Assembly (NCBI GenBank): GCA_964564545.1
Contig: CAZMBP010000044.1
Coordinates: 15,584 to 79,583 of the forward strand
Direction: 5' to 3'
Length of the DNA stretch: 64,000 nt
Source of the DNA: CAJQQY01 sp964564545
Lineage (GTDB): Bacteria; Bacteroidota; Bacteroidia; Chitinophagales; Saprospiraceae
In this document: positions 52,217-61,531 of the stretch, one piece after another
Position numbering within the stretch: position 1 is the stretch's first letter
Layout of the letters: the number at the start of each line of letters is the position of its first letter
Notes under the pieces: model-generated
What the model saw: the letters and a program-made list of their open reading frames with translations, nothing else
Told to the model about the DNA's origin: nothing
Database searches by the model: none
Made by a program: the position numbers and the translations under genes

Positions 52217-52537
52217 ATGTGGGAAGAAAAATTAAAAGTTTACGATCAATTAATCGCTCTAACTCCTTACGAACGAAAAGGTAAAACCATGCCTTACACT
52301 TCGGCCAATGGATATATGTTTACATTATTCAATAAAGCTTGCGAAATTGGAATTAGATTACCGAAAGAATCTCAAGCGGCCTTTAAAGAAAAATATAATT
52401 CAACGATTTATAAATCCTATGGAGCTGTGATGAAAGACTATGTTTTAGTACCTGAAGAAATGTGGGATGATTTAGAATTAGTGGCGAAGTATGTGGTGGA
52501 AAGTTATGAATTTGTGATGTCGCTCAAACCAAAATAA
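52217..52537 (+). CDS. Small conserved protein, possibly TfoX-like fold
   Basis: The 106-residue soluble protein starts six bases after the aminotransferase stop. Its centre, KTMPYTSANGYMFTLFNKACEIGIRLP, and the later YGAVMKDYVLVPEEM resemble small Bacteroidota proteins with a TfoX N-terminal-like fold (a GKMPYT / MF... / IRL pattern). That match is from memory and weak. Function is unknown. Confidence 0.7.
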   Translation: MWEEKLKVYDQLIALTPYERKGKTMPYTSANGYMFTLFNKACEIGIRLPKESQAAFKEKYNSTIYKSYGAVMKDYVLVPEEMWDDLELVAKYVVESYEFVMSLKPK

Positions 52538-52572
52538 CCAAAGAAGAAATATTTGATATGATTCCATCCAAA

Positions 52573-53079
52573 ATGAAAACTTTGATTTTCAGTAAAAATA
52601 TATATTCACTTTTTTTGTTGACACTTTTAACTTCCTGCTCATCTATTGAGCAAGACAAAAAAGTAAAACAAATAACTGCCGAATATTATAAAACATATCA
52701 AGCAAGTAATGACTTTGAAAAGTTTATAGATTTCTATGCAGAGGAAATTGAATTACAGGATATAATCAATGGAGACAAAATTCAAGGAAAAGAAAAATTA
52801 AGAGATTTTTTCAACTGGAACCATCCTGAACTGATTAGAGATGATTCGCTTACTTTAATCATCGATGATCAAATTTTCCAAAATAAAAAAGTTATCACAA
52901 CAGGTTATTTTACCCCTTTTAAATGGGGAGAATTAGAAGTTGAAGCGATGCACTTTACCACTATTTTATATTTTAATAATTCCAATAAAATAATCAAGCA
53001 AATTGATTGGATTAATTATCCTTCCTACGTAATCGATTATGAAAATAGAAAAAATTCAAATAAATGGATTTTAAAATAA
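52573..53079 (+). CDS. NTF2/SnoaL-like lipoprotein
   Basis: The start at 52573 opens a lipoprotein signal (MKTLIFSKNIYSLFLLTLLTSC); an ATG five codons earlier is also in frame. The 168-residue protein has an NTF2-like cone fold: ITAEYYKTYQASNDFEKFIDFYAEEIELQD, KIQGKEKLRDFFNW, and late strands ending IKQIDWINYP, all typical of SnoaL-like ligand-binding or isomerase domains. No catalytic residues can be assigned. It may be the last gene of the GNAT-aminotransferase run. Confidence 0.75.
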   Translation: MKTLIFSKNIYSLFLLTLLTSCSSIEQDKKVKQITAEYYKTYQASNDFEKFIDFYAEEIELQDIINGDKIQGKEKLRDFFNWNHPELIRDDSLTLIIDDQIFQNKKVITTGYFTPFKWGELEVEAMHFTTILYFNNSNKIIKQIDWINYPSYVIDYENRKNSNKWILK

Positions 53080-53106
53080 ATTTAGTGTGGTACCCACAAA
53101 AAAATA

Positions 53107-53136
53107 GTGCCATCCCAAAAAAATTCAGGATGACAC
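53107..53136 (-). terminator. Terminator of the 53204-53878 gene
   Basis: GTGCCATCC (53107-53115) pairs with GGATGACAC (53128-53136) with one mismatch. Read on the minus strand it is followed by TATTTTTTTG. Confidence 0.65.
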
Positions 53137-53203
53137 AACAACAACATAACCATGAAAATACATAACCAAAATTTTCGATCGCGATTACTCGAGACCGAAC
53201 CTT

Positions 53204-53878
53204 TTATTTCTTGATAACCTCATACTCGAGTTTCGGTGCCTCGGAGGTTTTTACTTTTCTAATTGTAATTTTTTCTTTTTCATTATTCCCTTTTAGAATA
53301 ATCTCGTACCGTCCATTTGGTAATTTGGAACAGTCAAAAGAAAGTGCGTTTAAACCTTTTGTCAAATTTTTCTTTCCTCTCGAAATTACTTCTCCATTCA
53401 TTTTTCTGAACTCAAAAGTAGCTTTCGTTTCTATCACAGATTTGACGGTCAAACTTAATTTTCTATCGGTAACGGTACTACTCATTGATGTAATCATCAA
53501 ATTGTTGTTCGTCATTCTTTCTACAATAAAGGTTTTACTTGTCGTAAAACTATTGTCAGAAGCGTAGTGCAAAATTCGATAATACGTTTTTTGCTCTCCG
53601 ATAGCTAAATCTAAAAATCGATAGGTTTTGATTGAGTTGGAAGTTCCAGCGCCTTTTACGTCGCCAGCTTTTTTGAACTTAATCCCATCAACCGATTTTT
53701 GAATAACAAAGAACTTGTTGTCCACTTCTTTATACGTGGACCATGAAAGCATGTTTCCTACTTCCATTGATTTAATTTTTACTGGTTTTAGATAAATGCA
53801 CTTCGCATTAGTAGTGGTTGAAACCAGTAAACTAAATAAGAACAATAGAAAGCATAGTAACGAGTTACGGTGTAGCAT
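53204..53878 (-). CDS. Secreted protein with fibronectin-like module and sorting-domain-like tail
   Basis: The start at 53878 (MLHRNSLLCFLLFLF) gives a signal peptide; in-frame ATGs at 53884 and 53950 are alternatives. The roughly 224-residue protein has the Bacteroidota module LSWSTYKEVDNKFFVIQKSVDG...YYRILHYASDN (about 45-120) that often sits before T9SS tails. A terminal Ig-like domain (about 125-205: LMITSMSSTVTDRKLSLTV, MNGEVISRG, LPNGRYEIIL, EKITIRKV) follows. It has the outline of a T9SS sorting domain without the FPNP motif. It may be a small T9SS cargo or a periplasmic protein. Confidence 0.7.
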   Translation of the reverse strand: MLHRNSLLCFLLFLFSLLVSTTTNAKCIYLKPVKIKSMEVGNMLSWSTYKEVDNKFFVIQKSVDGIKFKKAGDVKGAGTSNSIKTYRFLDLAIGEQKTYYRILHYASDNSFTTSKTFIVERMTNNNLMITSMSSTVTDRKLSLTVKSVIETKATFEFRKMNGEVISRGKKNLTKGLNALSFDCSKLPNGRYEIILKGNNEKEKITIRKVKTSEAPKLEYEVIKK

Positions 53879-54180
53879 ACTCATCAACGAGGGTTTTAAA
53901 AAGTTAATCTTATATTTATTTGAAATTCTTTTGGAAAGACCTAAATTCATTAATTAAAATATGTTCAACAGGTCTGATCTAAAGAGATCGCAAAGATAAA
54001 ATTATTGACATTCTTTTTAATACTATTCTATTGACTTCAGTCTTTCAAAAAGTTGATTAACACAAATTATAATTAATTAAATTTATTAGCCATTGTTAAT
54101 CAACTTACAATAAATATAATTTCAAATACTATACCAATTTTTATAATGTGTTCATTTTTTATAAAAAATATTTTAATAAT

Positions 54181-55932
54181 ATGATTAAACCACAAAACAT
54201 AACGAAAAACCTACTTTTCATATTAACAATAACATTAATACCACTTGTCGCATGTAAACAAGAAAAAACCAAAAAGGTCGTTATTGACGAATTAGTCTAT
54301 CCTCAAAACAAAAAATTAATTTCTGATAAAGCCATGGTAGTTTCGGCTCATCCACTCGCGTCTCAGGTGGGAATGGATATTTTGAAAAATGGTGGAAATG
54401 CAGTTGATGCTGCTATTGCAGTTCAGTTTGCTTTAGGGGTTACTTACCCTGTAGCTGGAAATATTGGCGGTGGTGGATTTATGGTGATCAGAATGAATGA
54501 CGGAACAGTTGACGCACTCGACTATCGAGAGAAAGCACCATTGGCAGCTCATCGAGATATGTACTTAGATTCTTTGGGAAATGTTATTCCAAGGTTGAGT
54601 CTAGATGGTCATTTGGCAGTTGGTGTTCCCGGTACAGTCGATGGCATGGTCAAAGCTTTTGAAAAGTACAGTCAACTAAAAGATTGGAAGCAACTGGTCA
54701 AACCATCTTGGGATTTGGCCAAAAATGGAATCCTATTGACAGAACGAGAAGCAAATGGACTTAACCGAACTAAAGATAGATTTGAACAATTCAATACCTC
54801 TCGACCAGTATTTGTGAAAGAAAATGGAGAATGGGCCAAAGGAGAAGAATTAATTCAAAGTGATTTAGCAAGAACTTTTGAGTTAATTCATGATAAAGGT
54901 AGAGCAGGTTTTTACGAAGGAGAAGTCGCAGATGAATTAGTTGCAGAAATGAAAGCAGGTGGAGGAATCATTACTCACGAAGATTTAGATAAATATGAAG
55001 CTCAATGGCGAGCCCCGATTGTAAGTCAATATAAAAATTATGAAATCATATCTATGGCTCCTCCATCAAGTGGAGGAATTGCATTAACTCAAATGCTGAG
55101 AATGGTGGAAAAATATCCATTGAAGGATTGGGGGTTCCACTCTCCTCAAACGATTCACCTCATGGCCGAAGTTGAACGTCGAGCATATGCAGATCGAGCG
55201 AAACATTTAGGAGATCCTGATTTCTATGATGTCCCGGTAAAGGAGTTGATGGATAAAAATTATTTAGAGGAACGAATGTCTAATTTTAATCCAGATGCTG
55301 CATCGCCTAGTGATGTGATTCAAGCAGGTGTATTTTTAAAAGAAAGTGATCAAACAACCCACTTTTCCATCATTGATGCTGAAGGAAATGCAGTTTCAGT
55401 AACTACAACTTTGAATACTGGTTATGGCTCAAAAGTAGTGGTTAGTGGCGCTGGTTTTTTCTTAAATAATGAAATGGATGATTTAAGTTCAAAGGTAGGA
55501 GTTCCAAATGTATTTGGATTAGTTGGTGAAGAAGCGAATGCAATTGAACCAGGTAAAAGAATGTTGAGTTCGATGACTCCAACGATTGCTACCAAAGATG
55601 GGAAGTTAAATATGGTAATCGGAACTCCTGGTGGTTCGACTATTATCACTTCAGTCTTTCAAGTATTTTTAAATGTATCAGAATTTGGAATGGGCATGTC
55701 GGAAGCTGTCAATGCTCCTCGATTTCATCACCAATGGTTACCTGATCAAATTTTTACGGAGACTGATGCATTCACAAAAGAAACTGTTGCCGCTTTAGAA
55801 AAATTAGGACACAAAGTAGGTGTTCGAGGAAGTGGAAAAATTGGTCGCTTTGAAGGCATTTTAGTATTACCCGATGGAAAATTGGAAGGAGGTGCGGATA
55901 TTAGAGGTGATGATTCAGCGTCGGGGTATTAA
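54181..55932 (+). CDS. ggt: Gamma-glutamyltransferase (lipoprotein)
   Basis: The start at 54181 opens a lipoprotein signal (lipobox LVAC, C25); an ATG 11 codons upstream is less likely. The 583-residue Ntn hydrolase cleaves itself before the nucleophilic Thr, T392 in DQTTHFSIID, close to T391 of the E. coli enzyme. NGGNAVDAAIAVQFALGV, GNIGGGGFMVIR, APPSSGG and GTPGGSTIITSVFQV are family signatures. It hydrolyses gamma-glutamyl bonds such as in glutathione, on the periplasmic side of a membrane. A stem-loop follows, so it is probably transcribed alone. Confidence 0.97.
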   Translation: MIKPQNITKNLLFILTITLIPLVACKQEKTKKVVIDELVYPQNKKLISDKAMVVSAHPLASQVGMDILKNGGNAVDAAIAVQFALGVTYPVAGNIGGGGFMVIRMNDGTVDALDYREKAPLAAHRDMYLDSLGNVIPRLSLDGHLAVGVPGTVDGMVKAFEKYSQLKDWKQLVKPSWDLAKNGILLTEREANGLNRTKDRFEQFNTSRPVFVKENGEWAKGEELIQSDLARTFELIHDKGRAGFYEGEVADELVAEMKAGGGIITHEDLDKYEAQWRAPIVSQYKNYEIISMAPPSSGGIALTQMLRMVEKYPLKDWGFHSPQTIHLMAEVERRAYADRAKHLGDPDFYDVPVKELMDKNYLEERMSNFNPDAASPSDVIQAGVFLKESDQTTHFSIIDAEGNAVSVTTTLNTGYGSKVVVSGAGFFLNNEMDDLSSKVGVPNVFGLVGEEANAIEPGKRMLSSMTPTIATKDGKLNMVIGTPGGSTIITSVFQVFLNVSEFGMGMSEAVNAPRFHHQWLPDQIFTETDAFTKETVAALEKLGHKVGVRGSGKIGRFEGILVLPDGKLEGGADIRGDDSASGY

Positions 55933-55961
55933 TTTTAAAAAAAACGTTTTGCAAAATAAAA

Positions 55962-55992
55962 CCCGTGACGCGACTTGGAGTCGTGCCACGGG
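55962..55992 (+). terminator. Hairpin between ggt and the PNGase F-like gene
   Basis: CCCGTGACGCGACT (55962-55975) pairs with AGTCGTGCCACGGG (55979-55992) with two mismatches around TGG. GAATCTTTAATA follows, so the T-run is poor. The GTGCCACGG word recurs in the thyA terminator. Confidence 0.55.
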
Positions 55993-56019
55993 GAATCTTT
56001 AATAATAAACCATATCACT

Positions 56020-59000
56020 ATGTTTAGAAAAATTACACTTTTCTTATTTTTTTCTATTTTAAGTCTAACCAGTTTTGGACAGACAATAACGGAAGTTCAA
56101 ACTTTAACTTATAGTTCTACGACCAGAGATACAGTCGTTGAATTTCCAACAGCAGATCATAATACCTATGAGAAAATCCTCATGGTTTATTCCATGCGCT
56201 GCAAGAATGCTTTAGTTTCTACCACAGCTGAAAGAAATAAAGGATGTGGAGAATGGGATTATAGTTGCAATACTTATATCACGGATTCTAGTCGAGTAGA
56301 TTCATTTCATACAGTTTCTCCAACTCACGTGATTTCTGGATTTTCGGATACGGTGTATAATTATACTTCTCAGCCGACTTATTCTTATTTTCAATCTACG
56401 CAATCCGAGATAATATATAACAATGTAATTACGGAAGCAGAATTTAATATTGGAGCAGGAACAAATGATTTGAATATTCCATTTGGAGGCGATCAAAAAA
56501 TTGCCCGAACTCAATTTCTATATCCTGCAACTGAGTTGACTGCACAAGCCTTGCAAACTGGTCTGATCACAGGAATGAAACTAGAAGCATTAAATGCAGC
56601 TGCTGGTTTTGAAAATTTAAGAATTAGAATGAAGCACACTTCTAAAACTGAATTAGATGCTTCAACAATTGACAATGATGGTTTTGAAGAAGTTTATTAT
56701 TTGAATTCTGATATTGATGGAGGAAATCACTTTTTTAAATTTCATAATAATTTTGATTGGGATGGAAGTTCTAATGTTTTAATTGACATCAGCTACACTC
56801 GTGATAGTAATGCGTCAACTACTGTAAAATCTGATGCTCAAGCAGTCGTATCTAGCTTATCTGCAAATGGAGATAATGATCAAAATATTGAAATAAATGG
56901 CTCTGGCTACGTGGAAGTAAATTCACCCCTTCCGACTATTCAAAATGAAGTTACCGTTTCATTTTGGAGTTTTGGCGCTGATGCCTTGCCTTTGAATACT
57001 TATGCCTTTGAAGGTTCTGATAATGCAGATCGTAGACAAATGAATGTTCACTTACCTTGGAGTAATGGACAAGTTTATTGGGATTGTGGTAATGATGGGT
57101 CAGGTTACGATCGAATCAACAAACCAGCTGACGCGGCTGAATTTAAAAATAATTGGAGTCATTGGACTTTCACTAAAAATGCTACCACAGGCGATATGAA
57201 AATTTACTTGAATGGAAATCTTTGGCATTCAGGTACAGGTTTGACTCGACCAATTGACATTCAAAAATTTGTCATCGGAACTTCGAAGAATGGAGCTGGA
57301 AAATATTATGGAAAAATAGATGACTTTCAAGTTTGGGACAAAGAACTATCTGAAGCAACCATCAAAGAATGGATGACAAAAAAAATAACTTCTGATCACC
57401 CTGATTACGCAAATTTAGTTTCCTATTTCACATTTGACAATGCAGTTGGAACAGATGTAGTGGACAGTTCACCTAATTCATTGAATGGACAATTAGTCGG
57501 GCCAGTTGTTTATAGAGATTGGGAAGGAAAAGATTTGATAAAAAATATTTCAGCTTCCAATGATTTAGCCAACGTCATTTTGGTACAAGGTGAATATGAT
57601 TCCAATATCATCACAACAACAACTTTAGATTCACTCATCAACGTTCCAAATCAAGTGGACGAATACATCGTCAATGGAACCGACTTAGAATTAAGTTCTA
57701 CTAATTTTTATTATGCTTCAGGTGCAATGCCTGTTTTTAATGATAATGGCGTTTTGATAGATTCAGTAATTGTTGATTTAGAAAATTCAATTACAGTTGG
57801 TGAGTTAATACATTACACCAAACGACCTGCAAAATTTGAAATCATGTCCTTCGTAACTCCATATGGAATCGGTTTAGATTTTGGAGAAGAAGGAAAATCA
57901 TGGACATTTGATGTAACTGACTTTGGTCCTATTTTAAAAGGTAATAAACGAATCAATTTAGAAAGAGGTGGCCAATGGCAAGAAGAAATGGACATCAAAT
58001 TTGTTTTCATCGAAGGAACTCCTTCTCATGACGTTTTAGACATAAAACAAGTATGGCCAGTAACTTCTGAATCATATACTCGCATCATCGATAATGTTCG
58101 CTACGAACCGCGAAATTTAATTATGCCAGCCAATGCTGATCAAGTAAAACTTAGAGTTGCTATTACTGGTCATGGTCAACAAGGTGAATTTATTCCTCGA
58201 AGCCACTTTATCAATCTTGATGGTGGATACAATGAATATCAATGGCAAGTTTGGAAAGAATGTTCAGATAATCCTATTTTTCCTCAGGGAGGAACTTGGA
58301 TTTATGACCGAGCTGGTTGGTGTCCAGGAGAAGCAACTGATGTGCAAGAATATGATTTATTAGATTGGGTTTATGCTGGTGATGAAGTTGAAATAGATTA
58401 TGGAGTGGTGACCGCCAATGGCGATAGTCGCTATATCGTCAATGTGCAAACAGTAGAATATGGCGATCCTAATTTTACTTTGGATGCTGAAATTGAAATC
58501 CTAACCCCTTCCAACAAAGTGGAATATGAACGTTATACTCCTATGTGTAGCAAGCCAAAAGTTTTAATCAAAAATAATGGCTCAACCACTTTGACTTCAT
58601 TAGATATTACTTATTCAGTAGATGGTATTTCTCCACAAACTTATTCTTGGACTGGTAATTTAAAATTCCTAGAAACTAAAGAAATCGAACTTCCTGCTTT
58701 AGATGGAACTTCAATGGTTACTCAAAATGGCGAATTTCAAGTTTCTATTAGTAATCCAAATGGAGGAACTGATGAGTACGCCAACAACAATGAAAAAAGT
58801 ACTACTTTCAAAATTGTCCCACAAATTGGAACCGATGTAGTCATCAGAATGCTAACTAATCAAGCTGGAAATGAAACTACTTGGCGCGTTTATGATGCGG
58901 CTGGAAATTTAGTGAAATCAAGAGTAGGTGGCCTTTCAAGTAGTACCCTTTACGTCGATACTTTATTTAATCTCAATGGTTGTTATCAATTAGAAATTTT

Positions 59001-59421
59001 AGATACTGGTGAAGATGGGCTTTATTTCCCTTGGAGCCCTGATGGAAGTGGTAATTTTAAAATCAAAAGTATTGGAGATCCCTTTATTGATTTGCAACCA
59101 AATTTTGGAAAATTACTAGTCTATGAATTTGTTGCTGGAGACCTCACTCCTACTTATAATTTGACTAACAATAAGTCAATAAATATTTTTCCAAATCCAA
59201 GTACAGACATTTTTAATGCAGAATTAGATGGTTATTCTGGCGACCTTCAAATGGAGCTAATTAATTCCGTCGGACAGGTATTAAAAACGGTTAAGTTAGA
59301 TAATAACTCGAATGATTTTTTACAACATCAATTTGATTTAACTAATTATAGCTCAGGCATTTATTATTTAAAAATAAATCATGAGAATATAACTGAAGTG
59401 AAGAAGTTGATTAAATTGTAA
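56020..59421 (+). CDS. Large secreted PNGase F-like / LamG protein with T9SS sorting domain
   Basis: The start at 56020 opens a signal peptide (MFRKITLFLFFSILSLTSFGQ); an in-frame ATG 15 codons upstream lies inside the preceding hairpin. The 1133-residue protein has a PNGase F N-like start with CGEWDYSC (about 75-82; the Asp equal to D60 of PNGase F kept). A LamG domain (about 290-490), a stretch with FEIMSFVTPYGIGLDFG and a PNGase F C-like region follow (about 690-830: TGHGQQGEFIPRSHFI with the E206-type Glu, and GGTWIYDRAGWCPG). Ig-like domains and a T9SS tail (IFPNPSTDIF...VKKLIKL) end it. LamG lies between the two PNGase F-like halves, unlike the SusD-linked homologue. Confidence 0.87.
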   Translation: MFRKITLFLFFSILSLTSFGQTITEVQTLTYSSTTRDTVVEFPTADHNTYEKILMVYSMRCKNALVSTTAERNKGCGEWDYSCNTYITDSSRVDSFHTVSPTHVISGFSDTVYNYTSQPTYSYFQSTQSEIIYNNVITEAEFNIGAGTNDLNIPFGGDQKIARTQFLYPATELTAQALQTGLITGMKLEALNAAAGFENLRIRMKHTSKTELDASTIDNDGFEEVYYLNSDIDGGNHFFKFHNNFDWDGSSNVLIDISYTRDSNASTTVKSDAQAVVSSLSANGDNDQNIEINGSGYVEVNSPLPTIQNEVTVSFWSFGADALPLNTYAFEGSDNADRRQMNVHLPWSNGQVYWDCGNDGSGYDRINKPADAAEFKNNWSHWTFTKNATTGDMKIYLNGNLWHSGTGLTRPIDIQKFVIGTSKNGAGKYYGKIDDFQVWDKELSEATIKEWMTKKITSDHPDYANLVSYFTFDNAVGTDVVDSSPNSLNGQLVGPVVYRDWEGKDLIKNISASNDLANVILVQGEYDSNIITTTTLDSLINVPNQVDEYIVNGTDLELSSTNFYYASGAMPVFNDNGVLIDSVIVDLENSITVGELIHYTKRPAKFEIMSFVTPYGIGLDFGEEGKSWTFDVTDFGPILKGNKRINLERGGQWQEEMDIKFVFIEGTPSHDVLDIKQVWPVTSESYTRIIDNVRYEPRNLIMPANADQVKLRVAITGHGQQGEFIPRSHFINLDGGYNEYQWQVWKECSDNPIFPQGGTWIYDRAGWCPGEATDVQEYDLLDWVYAGDEVEIDYGVVTANGDSRYIVNVQTVEYGDPNFTLDAEIEILTPSNKVEYERYTPMCSKPKVLIKNNGSTTLTSLDITYSVDGISPQTYSWTGNLKFLETKEIELPALDGTSMVTQNGEFQVSISNPNGGTDEYANNNEKSTTFKIVPQIGTDVVIRMLTNQAGNETTWRVYDAAGNLVKSRVGGLSSSTLYVDTLFNLNGCYQLEILDTGEDGLYFPWSPDGSGNFKIKSIGDPFIDLQPNFGKLLVYEFVAGDLTPTYNLTNNKSINIFPNPSTDIFNAELDGYSGDLQMELINSVGQVLKTVKLDNNSNDFLQHQFDLTNYSSGIYYLKINHENITEVKKLIKL

Positions 59422-59441
59422 TTGATCATATACCTAAAACA

Positions 59442-59475
59442 AAAAGCCATCCCGATTCCTCGAGATGGCTTTTTG
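59442..59475. terminator. Bidirectional terminator between convergent genes
   Basis: AAAAAGCCATC (59442-59452) pairs exactly with GATGGCTTTTT (59465-59475), with further T. It serves the PNGase F-like gene and the convergent lipoprotein gene. Confidence 0.9.
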
Positions 59476-59496
59476 CTTTTTTTAAAGAATATAAAT

Positions 59497-60279
59497 TTAC
59501 AATTCTTCTCCTTTTGATGTAAATATTTTAAAATCAACTCCTGCATTTTGGGAACGATAAGTTGCTAAAATATTCATTAAATCTGAGTTATCTCCTTGAT
59601 AAGAAAATCCAAAAGTAGTACGAACTGAACTTTGTGAAATACCTTGATCCAAAATAGTCAACTCATTATTAAGAACTGAATAATATCCATAGTATCCATC
59701 AATATATGCTTGGCTATCAGTCACATCTTCTAACTCAGCAATAAATCCATCTACCAACGAATCTGCATTGTTATCATCAGAAGCAACATACCCCCAAATC
59801 GTATTTTGAGGAACTTTGTAAAGTCGATTTTCAGGGATAGATATTCCATTAAATTCATTCATTGTCAATTCATAATAATCATCGTCAACTGTCAAGATTC
59901 CCTCATTTTCTACCACATTTTTCAAACTAATAACCGTTTTGTAAAAATTAGAATTAAGTGATCCAACCTCTACATTTGCATCAGCAATAAAAGTTGGTGA
60001 AGGACAATCTGGTGCGGGAATATCATGAATAGTGATAAAAATGTCATTTCCAACAACCGAAGGGCTGATATCAATTAATGTATTTTCGCAAAACTCTGAT
60101 TTAATCGTTTCCACATTGAGATTAAAAGTACGACTACTATCATCCAAAGATTCCCATAATAAAATCTCAAATTCCTTTTCAATCGTAACATCTACTCCTT
60201 CTTCAATTGGGTCATCTTTGCAACCAATTGTAAAAACTAAAAGAAATAATAAGACTCCTAAATTTGTGCTTTTCAACAT
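59497..60279 (-). CDS. Hypothetical lipoprotein
   Basis: The 260-residue protein has a lipobox (FTIGC, C20) and a beta-rich acidic body: ISPSVVGNDIFITIHDIPAPDCPSP, FYKTVISLKNVVENEGILTV, NRLYKVPQNTIWGYV, TTFGFSYQGDN. Three Cys occur in the mature part. I do not recognise a family. It is an isolated gene, convergent with the PNGase F-like gene across a shared terminator and divergent from the ABC transporter operon. Confidence 0.75.
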   Translation of the reverse strand: MLKSTNLGVLLFLLVFTIGCKDDPIEEGVDVTIEKEFEILLWESLDDSSRTFNLNVETIKSEFCENTLIDISPSVVGNDIFITIHDIPAPDCPSPTFIADANVEVGSLNSNFYKTVISLKNVVENEGILTVDDDYYELTMNEFNGISIPENRLYKVPQNTIWGYVASDDNNADSLVDGFIAELEDVTDSQAYIDGYYGYYSVLNNELTILDQGISQSSVRTTFGFSYQGDNSDLMNILATYRSQNAGVDFKIFTSKGEEL

Positions 60280-60782
60280 TTATACAATACGCTTTTATCA
60301 GTTTATTTTGAATATTTAAACTTACTCATTAAATAAAAATTCTACTTTCGGGGAATGGTAAAATAACTAGGCTTGTTGTTTATTTACATAAAAAACGAAA
60401 GGAATTCTTTTTTGCTGCCTAAGGAACAGTACATTAGTAAATTTGTATTGGTTTTATTTAAGGGGTGAAAATTTGCAAGATAAATTTTAGAACCTGTTTT
60501 GAATCATGTTCCTTTTTTTGCATTTTTTCAAAACCAGAATCTTGATATACAAATATATAACTTCTTATTTTATTTTGTTGAACTATACTTTTTTTGCAGT
60601 TAACATTTTATGAAAAAAGTGTAAAAAGTAAGTTTTATCCAAAATCGAGTTGTGTTTATCCATATTTTTTAACTAGGTCAAAATATCTTACTTTTTTTAT
60701 CCCGCTTTCGAAGTAGCTAAAACTTCCTACGTCAACTAATCATAAACAACTAATAACATATTAATTTGTCATTATTGTAATT
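60280..60782. other. Divergent intergenic region
   Basis: This 503-base AT-rich region must hold promoters for the lipoprotein gene (minus) and the ABC transporter operon (plus). A TTAATTTG close to the -7 consensus lies about 20 bases before the ABC start, without a clear -33 partner. I see no hairpin, RNA gene or coding frame of note. Confidence 0.5.
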
Positions 60783-61442
60783 ATGATTAAACTTCAAAAT
60801 ATAACAAAATCCTACACCACAGGTCAAAACACCTTACAAGTTCTTAAAGGTATTGATCTTGAAATCCAAGAAGGCGAATTTGTTGCTATCATGGGTTCAT
60901 CAGGTTCTGGTAAATCTACTCTACTTAATATCCTAGGAATTCTCGACGAATATGATAGTGGCACCTACACTTTGGACGGTACTTTGATGAAAGATCTTAG
61001 CCAAAAACAAGCTGCCCAATTTAGAAACCAATTCCTTGGTTTTGTTTTCCAATCATTTAATTTATTGAATTTTAAATCAGCTGCGGAAAATGTTGCTTTG
61101 CCTTTGTACTATCAAAAAGTACCGCGCAAAGAACGACAAGCAAGAGCTGTTGAATATCTAGATCGAGTTGGATTAAAGGATTGGGCAGATCATTTACCTA
61201 CTCAACTTTCTGGTGGACAACAACAACGAGTTGCCATTGCTCGAGCTCTAATCGGACAGCCAAAAGTTATCCTCGCCGATGAACCTACAGGTGCATTGGA
61301 TACTACAACTTCTCACGAAGTAATGGAATTTTTCAAAGAAGTAAATGCTCAAGGAATTACGGTTATCATCGTAACTCATGAGCATGACATTGCTGAAATG
61401 ACTGATCGAATAATTTATATGAAAGATGGACTTATTGAATAA
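60783..61442 (+). CDS. ABC transporter ATP-binding protein (MacB/LolD type)
   Basis: The 219-residue ATPase has Walker A GSSGSGKS (38-45), a Q-loop in GFVFQSFNLL, signature LSGGQQQRVAIARAL, Walker B VILADEPTGALD and the switch His in IIVTHEHD. The MacB/LolD/FtsE type pairs with four-helix permeases bearing a large periplasmic domain. Two such permease genes follow, so this is the ATPase of a mechanotransmission ABC system in the inner membrane, acting on lipoproteins, peptides or drugs. Confidence 0.96.
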   Translation: MIKLQNITKSYTTGQNTLQVLKGIDLEIQEGEFVAIMGSSGSGKSTLLNILGILDEYDSGTYTLDGTLMKDLSQKQAAQFRNQFLGFVFQSFNLLNFKSAAENVALPLYYQKVPRKERQARAVEYLDRVGLKDWADHLPTQLSGGQQQRVAIARALIGQPKVILADEPTGALDTTTSHEVMEFFKEVNAQGITVIIVTHEHDIAEMTDRIIYMKDGLIE

Positions 61443-61455
61443 TTGTTTTTTAACC

Positions 61456-61523
61456 GTGAACTGTTAACTGTGAATGATTAACACCTCTTGGAATTGTTAA
61501 CCATTATACGTTCACTATTAACC
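61456..61523. repeat. Palindrome of GTTAAC/GTTCAC words before the first permease gene
   Basis: AATGATTAAC (61473-61482) pairs with GTTAACCATT (61496-61505) with one mismatch. GTGAAC (61456-61461) pairs with GTTCAC just beyond, and GTTAAC-type words recur several times. It fills most of the 89-base gap between the ATPase and permease genes. Confidence 0.7.
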
Positions 61524-61531
61524 ATTAATAA

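Noticed and set aside
48304..53079. Known defence system (Thoeris, CBASS or TIR-STING) around the TIR genes
   Set aside because: No ThsA-like, CD-NTase, STING or nuclease gene is present within several genes on either side; only metabolic-looking genes follow.
53211..53567. 118-codon plus-strand frame with a hydrophobic stretch
   Set aside because: It mirrors the minus-strand secreted protein whose terminator and signal peptide support the minus strand as coding.
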